This document shows positions 51,203 through 56,450 of a stretch of DNA of 56,450 nucleotides, one piece after another. The translations under genes were made by a program, and so were the position numbers. The DNA is from CAYVUI01 sp964454745 (lineage in GTDB: Bacteria; Planctomycetota; Phycisphaerae; Sedimentisphaerales; Anaerohalosphaeraceae). The stretch covers positions 1 through 56,450 of the forward strand of contig CAYVUI010000011.1 in the NCBI GenBank assembly GCA_964454745.1, in the 5' to 3' direction. Position 1 is the stretch's first letter; each line of letters begins with the position of its first letter. The notes beneath the pieces were generated by a model, which was not told the origin of the DNA, made no database searches, and saw nothing but the letters and a program-made list of their open reading frames with translations.

Positions 51203-51802
51203 ATGAAAACAGTTGAAACGACAAGCCACGTGATTCAAAAGGCCCGCAGTATTCACTTTGACAGCGGTCACAGCCGACAGGTTGCCAGCCTTTCGCTGCA
51301 ATTGTTCGATCAGCTCGAAAGTATCCATCAGCTTGATCCGCAGGCCCGGATAGAACTTGAACACGCCGCCCTTTTGCATGATATCGGCTGGGTCGAGGGG
51401 CAAAGGGCGCACCATAAAACCACGATGAACCTGATTTTAGAGGATACACAGCTCGATTATTCACCCAAAACCCGGCTTCGAGTGGCCCTGATTGCCCGAT
51501 ATCATCGAAAATCGCTGCCCAAAAAGAAACACCGCTATTATTGCGACTTGAAAGAGGAGGACAAGAGAAGAATCGAAATTCTCGGAGGGATACTTCGCCT
51601 GGCGGACGGACTGGACCGCTCACATACGGATGCGGTGTCGGCGGTGACGTGCAGGATCAGCAAAACCGAGATCCTGATTTTGTGCCACGGGGTTGATTAT
51701 CCCCACGCAGAGCTGATCGCAGGGGCCAAAAAGTCTGACCTGCTGGCGCGGGCCCTCGACAAAACGATTGCCCTTGAAGGACAGGTTTCCGATGGGAGAT
51801 AA
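51203..51802 (+). CDS. Stand-alone HD-domain phosphohydrolase related to the Ppx C-terminal domain
   Basis: A 199-residue HD protein beginning four bases after the CHAD stop. Metal ligands are visible: His in SGHSRQV, His-Asp in LLHDIGW, HH in AHHKTT, His in ARYHRK, and Asp in LADGLDRSH. The fold and many residues (ARYHR, ILRLAD) parallel the C-terminal half of the exopolyphosphatase encoded next. However, this copy keeps His-Asp where Ppx has His-Glu. It may be an active phosphohydrolase on polyphosphate, nucleotides or (p)ppGpp, or may regulate Ppx. The substrate is unknown. Confidence 0.85.
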   Translation: MKTVETTSHVIQKARSIHFDSGHSRQVASLSLQLFDQLESIHQLDPQARIELEHAALLHDIGWVEGQRAHHKTTMNLILEDTQLDYSPKTRLRVALIARYHRKSLPKKKHRYYCDLKEEDKRRIEILGGILRLADGLDRSHTDAVSAVTCRISKTEILILCHGVDYPHAELIAGAKKSDLLARALDKTIALEGQVSDGR

Positions 51803-51876
51803 CAAAGGGCCGGGCGTCTCTTTTCCCTGCTTTTACTCATAATCGGAATTCATCTCAAAAAAAGTCAAATTCTTGA

Positions 51877-51906
51877 TTTACGCATCCGCCTGCTTGCGAT
51901 TATGAT
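51877..51906 (+). promoter_or_regulatory. Candidate ppx promoter giving a leaderless message
   Basis: TTTACG (51877-51882), 18-base spacer, TATGAT (51901-51906). The start codon is at 51913, only seven bases after the -10 box, where transcription itself should begin. A GAGGT just before the ATG could serve read-through transcripts from the HD gene. Confidence 0.4.
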
Positions 51907-51912
51907 AGAGGT

Positions 51913-53469
51913 ATGGACCAGATCAATGAACAGTCAAATATTATTGAACTGCAGCTTATCGGTGTGATCGATATCGGATCGAATATGATCCGCATGGAGA
52001 TCGCCCAGATTCTGCCCGACGGAACCATCGAAACGATCGAACATCTTCAGCGGGCCGTGCACCTCGGGCAGGACACGTTTGTCAAGGGGCGGCTGGGACG
52101 CAAGACGATCCGCGCGGCAATTTTGATTCTCCGTGATTTTAAGGCAAAGCTTGATGAATATGGTGTCACAGTCTGCCGGACGGTGGCGACCAGCTCGGTA
52201 CGGGAGGCACTCAATGCGGAGACTTTTATCGACCGGGTGCTGATTTCGACAGGCCTGGAGGTACAGGTGATTGACTCAGCGGAGGAAAGCCGGCTTACTG
52301 TTTCCGCGGTTCAGGATGAAGTGGAGCAGGACGAGGAGCTTCTTTCAAAGTATACGCTGATTACGGAAGTCGGCGGCGGCAGCACGGTGCTGACAGTGAT
52401 GCACCAGAACCAAATCGTGGCGTCGCAAAGCCTCGGGCTCGGTTCGATCCGGCTCAAGGAAGTGCTGATTGACGGGCAGGAATCGCATACGCAGGCGACG
52501 GAAATGATACGCAATGAGATCACCAACGTGCTTAGCGCCATCGAAAAACTGATCCCGTTTAAAAAGATCGTGAATTTTATTGCGGTCGGCGGTGATGCCC
52601 GTTTTTTGGCAAACCGGAAAGGGGCTCACTGCGATGCTTACGGACTTTCGAGCGTGCCCCGTAAGCAACTGGATCGGTTTGTCACAGAGAATCTTGAGTT
52701 TACCCCCGATCAGCTTGCCAGCCGCTACAATCTTTCTTTTGCGGATGCCGAGTCCTTAAATCCGGCGATGATGATCCTTCAGTCACTGGTACACGCCACA
52801 CGGGCAAAGGAGATTTTGATCTCGCAGGTTTCGATGCGTCACGGGCTTTTGCGGAACACGGCACTGGAGCTTCGCGGCGAAGAAGACAAGATGCTCATCC
52901 AGGCCGCGACACGATCCGCACTGGCGGTCGCGGAGAAATACCAGCTCGACATTGACCATGCGAGCAAGCTGGCGGACCTGTCGCTCGAGCTTTTTGATGT
53001 TTTGAAAAGCGAGCACGGCCTTGGCTCCCGTGAAAGGCTTCTTTTGCACGCAGCCGCCCTTTTGCATGAAACGGGAACGTTTATTTCCGGGCGGGCCTAT
53101 CACAAGCACAGCTATTATATCATCTCGAATACCGAGATTTTCGGGCTCTCACAAAAAGATGTCGTCCTGGTGGCACATATCGCACGTTATCATCGCCGGG
53201 CGCGGCCCAAGATCACGCATGAAGATTACATGAACCTTTCGCAGTCGCGGCGGATCGTGGTCAATAAACTCGCATCGATCTTCCGGATGGCGACGGCTTT
53301 TGAACTGAAGCGCAATGAGTTTATCACGGATTACAAAGCGCACGTCCAGGAGGATGACTTCGTGATTACCCTGCCGGCACAGGCTGATACCATGCTGGTT
53401 CAGCGGCGGCTTCGTGTCAAAAGCGATATGTTCCGTGACGTGTACGGCCTGAATATCGTGGTGATTTAG
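51913..53469 (+). CDS. ppx: Exopolyphosphatase, Ppx/GppA family
   Basis: A 518-residue protein near the length of E. coli Ppx. The ASKHA phosphate loop is GVIDIGSNMIRME (DIGSN with Met-Ile in place of Ser-Ile), then EEAR-like SAEESRLTVSAV, and EVGGGSTVLTV for the second phosphate loop. The C-terminal HD-like domain runs from about 320 and has LLHETG, as in E. coli Ppx, where His-Glu replaces His-Asp. It removes terminal phosphates from polyphosphate, or pppGpp if GppA-like. It lies 51 bases ahead of ppk1, the opposing enzyme. Confidence 0.92.
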   Translation: MDQINEQSNIIELQLIGVIDIGSNMIRMEIAQILPDGTIETIEHLQRAVHLGQDTFVKGRLGRKTIRAAILILRDFKAKLDEYGVTVCRTVATSSVREALNAETFIDRVLISTGLEVQVIDSAEESRLTVSAVQDEVEQDEELLSKYTLITEVGGGSTVLTVMHQNQIVASQSLGLGSIRLKEVLIDGQESHTQATEMIRNEITNVLSAIEKLIPFKKIVNFIAVGGDARFLANRKGAHCDAYGLSSVPRKQLDRFVTENLEFTPDQLASRYNLSFADAESLNPAMMILQSLVHATRAKEILISQVSMRHGLLRNTALELRGEEDKMLIQAATRSALAVAEKYQLDIDHASKLADLSLELFDVLKSEHGLGSRERLLLHAAALLHETGTFISGRAYHKHSYYIISNTEIFGLSQKDVVLVAHIARYHRRARPKITHEDYMNLSQSRRIVVNKLASIFRMATAFELKRNEFITDYKAHVQEDDFVITLPAQADTMLVQRRLRVKSDMFRDVYGLNIVVI

Positions 53470-53519
53470 TGGCCGGGATTTAAAAACTGATCGCAACCTG
53501 AAATGTAAATACGAAAGCC

Positions 53520-55649
53520 ATGACAAAAAAACAGGACAATACAAATCGATTCATCAATCGTGAACTGAGCTGGCTGGAATTTAATGACCGGGTTCTGGAT
53601 ATCGCCCGGCGTGAAGATATCCCCCTGCTCGAGCGGCTTAAATTCATTGCGATCACCAGTTCAAACCTGGATGAATTTTTTATGGTCCGTGTTGCCGGCC
53701 TGGCCCAGCAGGTGGAGGCGGGCCGGCGTAAGAAAGACCCCAGCGGAATGACGCCCGCGGGGCAGCTAAAGAGCATTTCAAACCGATGCCGGGAGATGGT
53801 TGCGGCCCAGGGGGAAATCCTGTCCTCGATTTTCAGCGATCTGGAGCCCCGCGGGATTCAGATTACGCACCGAAATGCCTGGAGCATCGAGCAAAAGAAA
53901 TTTACGCGAAATCTTTTTCAATACGAGATTCTGCCGGTACTGACCCCGCTGGCCCTGAAGAAACTCAACGAAGTGCCGCTGCTGCCGGGGCGTGTCCTGT
54001 TTGTTGCCGCGCTGCTTGAACCGCAAAGCCAAAGCGAAAAGGGCCTGCCGGATTTTGAGGATAAACCCGGCCCCGATGTCGTGCTGATCCCGGTTCCCGG
54101 TGTCTTTTCACGATTTATTACGATCCCGTCCGCGGAAAACCTGATCCTGGCCCCGATTGAGCAGATTATCGCAGACAATCTTTCGACACTGTACCCGAAG
54201 AGAAATCTTCTTTCCGTATGCTTTTTCAGGATCACCCGTGACGCAGATGTTACCATCCAGGAAGATGAGGCGGGCGATTTGCTGGCGAGCATCGAGGAGG
54301 CGATTCTCAATCGCCGCCGGAGACAGGCGATCCGGCTGGAGATTTCCAGTGATGCCTCTGAAGAACTCAAGACATTCCTGGCGGAATTGTTTGAAGTCGA
54401 AGGGAATTATATTTTCGAAATCGATTCGCTTCTGGATGCAACTTCGCTGATGGAAATCGCAACACGACCGGGCTATGCCGAGTTGAAAATCCCGGACTGG
54501 CCGGCTGTTCCAACAGCGGAGCTGGTCGAATCGGACAATCTCTTTGAGACGCTTCAGGAGCGGGATGTGATGCTGATCCATCCGTATGAATCGTTTGACC
54601 CGGTGGTTCGGCTGCTCGAGACGGCAGCGGCGGACCCGAATGTGCTGGCGATCAAACAGACGCTGTACCGAACCAGCGGAGATTCGCCGGTGATTGCCGC
54701 CCTGGAAGACGCGGCCCAAAACGGCAAGCAGGTGACGGTGCTCGTTGAGCTTAAGGCCCGTTTTGATGAGGAGCGGAACCTCCTATGGGCCCGGCGGCTG
54801 GAAGATGCCGGATGCAACGTGATTTACGGAATTGCAGGGCTTAAGACCCATTGCAAGGCCTTGTTAATCGTGCGTAGGGAGAGCTCCCGGATTTGCCGTT
54901 ATGCACACCTCTCGACGGGCAATTACAATGACAAGACCGCCAAACTGTATTCGGATATCGGCTTGATGACGACGGACCGGAATTTGACGATGGATGTATC
55001 GAGCCTGTTTAACCTGATGACCGGGGCGTCGGACTCGATCCAGATGTCCAAGCTGATTATCGCGCCGACGATGCTGCGGAAAAAGATTACCGAACTGATT
55101 GAGCGGGAAATCCAGGCTTCGACGCCGGACCGGCCGGGGCTGATTATGGCCAAGTTCAATTCGCTGGAAGACCCTGATATCTGCCGGGCGCTGTGCAGGG
55201 CCAGCCAGGCGGGGGTTAAGATCATGCTCAATGTCCGGGGAATCTGCTGTTTGCGCCCAGGCCTGAAGGGTGTCTCGGAAAATATCAGCGTCTGTTCAAT
55301 TGTGGATCGCTACCTCGAACACGCCCGTATCTTTTATTTTGCCAACGGGGGACATGAAGAACTGTACCTGTCGAGCGCAGACTGGATGGGCCGCAACCTG
55401 GATCGGCGTATCGAGACGATGTTCCCGGTGTCGGATGGGAAGATGAAAAAACGACTGACGCGTATCCTGGAGCTGTATTTTAAGGACAACACCTTCAATT
55501 CATTCCTTCAGCCGGACGGGTCGTATCAGAAAGCGGCGAAATCCTCCGGTTGGATTCGTGCCCAGAAAGAGCTGTACGACCAGGCGGTGGAAGCGGCGCA
55601 GGACGCCCAGGGCCGCCAGAAATTCCGCCCGATCAAGCAGCCGGACTGA
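53520..55649 (+). CDS. ppk1: Polyphosphate kinase 1
   Basis: A 709-residue PPK1 of normal length. N-domain FINRELSWLEFNDRVL and SNLDEFFMVR open it. The two PLD-like phosphoryl-transfer His are His444 in LKTHCK and His601 in LEHARIFYF. YAHLSTGNYND is the conserved loop. It reversibly moves the ATP gamma-phosphate onto polyphosphate at the membrane. The ribosome site GAAAG is weak. With the pst operon across the divergent region and ppx upstream, it completes a phosphate uptake-and-storage set. Confidence 0.96.
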   Translation: MTKKQDNTNRFINRELSWLEFNDRVLDIARREDIPLLERLKFIAITSSNLDEFFMVRVAGLAQQVEAGRRKKDPSGMTPAGQLKSISNRCREMVAAQGEILSSIFSDLEPRGIQITHRNAWSIEQKKFTRNLFQYEILPVLTPLALKKLNEVPLLPGRVLFVAALLEPQSQSEKGLPDFEDKPGPDVVLIPVPGVFSRFITIPSAENLILAPIEQIIADNLSTLYPKRNLLSVCFFRITRDADVTIQEDEAGDLLASIEEAILNRRRRQAIRLEISSDASEELKTFLAELFEVEGNYIFEIDSLLDATSLMEIATRPGYAELKIPDWPAVPTAELVESDNLFETLQERDVMLIHPYESFDPVVRLLETAAADPNVLAIKQTLYRTSGDSPVIAALEDAAQNGKQVTVLVELKARFDEERNLLWARRLEDAGCNVIYGIAGLKTHCKALLIVRRESSRICRYAHLSTGNYNDKTAKLYSDIGLMTTDRNLTMDVSSLFNLMTGASDSIQMSKLIIAPTMLRKKITELIEREIQASTPDRPGLIMAKFNSLEDPDICRALCRASQAGVKIMLNVRGICCLRPGLKGVSENISVCSIVDRYLEHARIFYFANGGHEELYLSSADWMGRNLDRRIETMFPVSDGKMKKRLTRILELYFKDNTFNSFLQPDGSYQKAAKSSGWIRAQKELYDQAVEAAQDAQGRQKFRPIKQPD

Positions 55650-55792
55650 AGCAGCGGATTCTTTTTGTAAAAGGGGTGGTTTTATCGGACAGGCTTTTTT
55701 CGTTTATCCTCCGCCCGGATGGTGCCGATATTGTAAGAATAGATAGAACGTTAGTGAATTGCAGAACCGGGCAGACCCGCGGGAGTTTACAA

Positions 55793-56140
55793 ATGAACAA
55801 TCCATTGCGTTTTCCTGAAGACGAGGCCTTTCGCTGCCTTCGTGCCAATGACATCGAGGGATATCAGCGGAACACAGAGGGACGAAAAAGTGTCGATCTA
55901 AGCGACTGCGATCTTCGGGGGGTGGATTTTCGCAACGTGGATATGTCGAATGTCATTTTGCGGGGCGCGTACCTGCGGGATACGGACCTGCGCGGCAAGG
56001 ACCTGCGGCATATCGACATGGAAGGCTGCACGCTGCGGCACGCCAAAATCAGCGGCGTCTATTTTCCGGACAATCTCGATGTGCACGAAATCCAGTTCAG
56101 CCTGCAGTTTGGCACGCGGTTGCGCACACGCAAAGGGTGA
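55793..56140 (+). CDS. Small pentapeptide-repeat protein
   Basis: A 115-residue protein from the ATG at 55793, with GGGAG seven bases upstream (the open frame begins in ppk1 as a shadow). Residues about 36-85 form some ten pentapeptide units of the xLxxx kind (SDCDLRGVDFRNVDMSN, LRGAYLRDTDLRG), which fold as a right-handed beta helix. The function of small members is mostly unknown. Some mimic DNA. It lies 143 bases after ppk1 and its stop is eight bases from the convergent hydrolase stop. Confidence 0.82.
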   Translation: MNNPLRFPEDEAFRCLRANDIEGYQRNTEGRKSVDLSDCDLRGVDFRNVDMSNVILRGAYLRDTDLRGKDLRHIDMEGCTLRHAKISGVYFPDNLDVHEIQFSLQFGTRLRTRKG

Positions 56141-56148
56141 TTGGGGTT

Positions 56149-56450
56149 TTACAATTGAACTCGGGAATCTCCGAGGAAATCAAGAATCACCTCAAAGACC
56201 GGCTGCATATACTCCCCGGACTCATTGAACAATTCATGGCGGGCACCGGCAATCACACGCAGGCGGACATCACGGAAACGCTCACTTAAAAACTCCACAT
56301 TGTACCGCCAGTCCACGACGTTGTCTTCATCACCCTGGACAAGCAGAATCTCCTGATCAAGGCCCTTCCATGCAGAGAGATCCGATTCAGTTATTTTCTT
56401 GTAACCGTTCACAGGGCGTGAATGTGGATTATGGCCCCAATAATGTAGGA
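56149..56450 (-). CDS. Alpha/beta hydrolase, C-terminal part, cut by the window end
   Basis: The frame is open from the last base of the window to a TAA at 56149. The visible ~100 residues include YWGHNPHSRPVNG, a loop ahead of the cap-core junction, QEILLVQGDEDNVVDW (catalytic Asp region, GDEDNVVD) and AGARHELFNE (catalytic His). These are the last two triad positions of monoacylglycerol-lipase or lysophospholipase-like S33 hydrolases. The nucleophile and start lie outside. The internal GTG at 56412 is not the true start. Confidence 0.8.
   Translation of the reverse strand, partial: LHYWGHNPHSRPVNGYKKITESDLSAWKGLDQEILLVQGDEDNVVDWRYNVEFLSERFRDVRLRVIAGARHELFNESGEYMQPVFEVILDFLGDSRVQL

Noticed and set aside
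1..56450. CRISPR arrays, rRNA, integrases or prophage genes
   Set aside because: No regularly spaced repeats and no matching genes were seen. The only short direct repeat of note is the pair at 9070 and 9290.

Overview
The window looks like a chromosomal segment of a planctomycete, most likely of the Phycisphaerae/Sedimentisphaerales lineage. This is inferred from gene content only. The pointers are two secreted Tat-type sulfatases, a PEP-CTERM protein, a secreted protein ending in dockerin-like repeats, an H-X9-DG pseudopilin, GH38 alpha-mannosidases, and a pilus system built on PilMNO plus a secretin. No rRNA, CRISPR array, transposase or phage genes were seen. One tRNA is present.

Layout. 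1-1890: a broken RHS C-terminal tip, a small lipoprotein and a cluster of purine-rich/GGCC-hairpin repeats. 1889-2764: a membrane-anchored SGNH hydrolase. 3015-8239: two sulfatases and a metallophosphoesterase, all Tat-exported, behind one strong promoter. 8248-9084: a membrane C39-like peptidase. 9482-23974: a type IV pilus locus with pilT alone on the plus strand. The rest is on the minus strand in three transcription units: CBS-pilB-pilC; major pilin with its own terminator then pilV-pilW-pilX; and pilM-pilN-pilO-parA-pilP-pilQ. The ParA-type ATPase is translationally coupled inside the last unit, and pilQ carries an assembly gap. 24138-26121: a membrane protein of unknown function, a zinc alcohol dehydrogenase and tRNA-Val. 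26411-33588: xylulokinase and two dissimilar GH38 mannosidases. 33642-37415: a Ser/Thr kinase with four zinc ribbons overlapping a PP2C phosphatase, then a two-gene agmatine-putrescine pathway (pyruvoyl arginine decarboxylase, agmatinase). 37641-40384: PEP-CTERM protein, dockerin-like protein and H-X9-DG pseudopilin.

40409-56140 is a phosphate island. phoB-phoR-pstS-pstC-pstA-pstB-phoU run on the minus strand, with a 6-phosphofructokinase upstream of phoB. On the plus strand, CHAD-HD-ppx-ppk1 make, degrade and probably bind polyphosphate. Together they link sensing of scarce phosphate, high-affinity uptake and storage as polyphosphate. The window ends inside an alpha/beta hydrolase gene.

The observations I rate highest are the ParA ATPase coupled into the pilus alignment genes, the RHS tip with adjacent lipoprotein, the zinc-ribbon kinase/PP2C pair, the roughly 240-residue insertion in PstA, the stand-alone HD protein beside Ppx, and the unusual phosphofructokinase substrate signature beside the polyphosphate genes.
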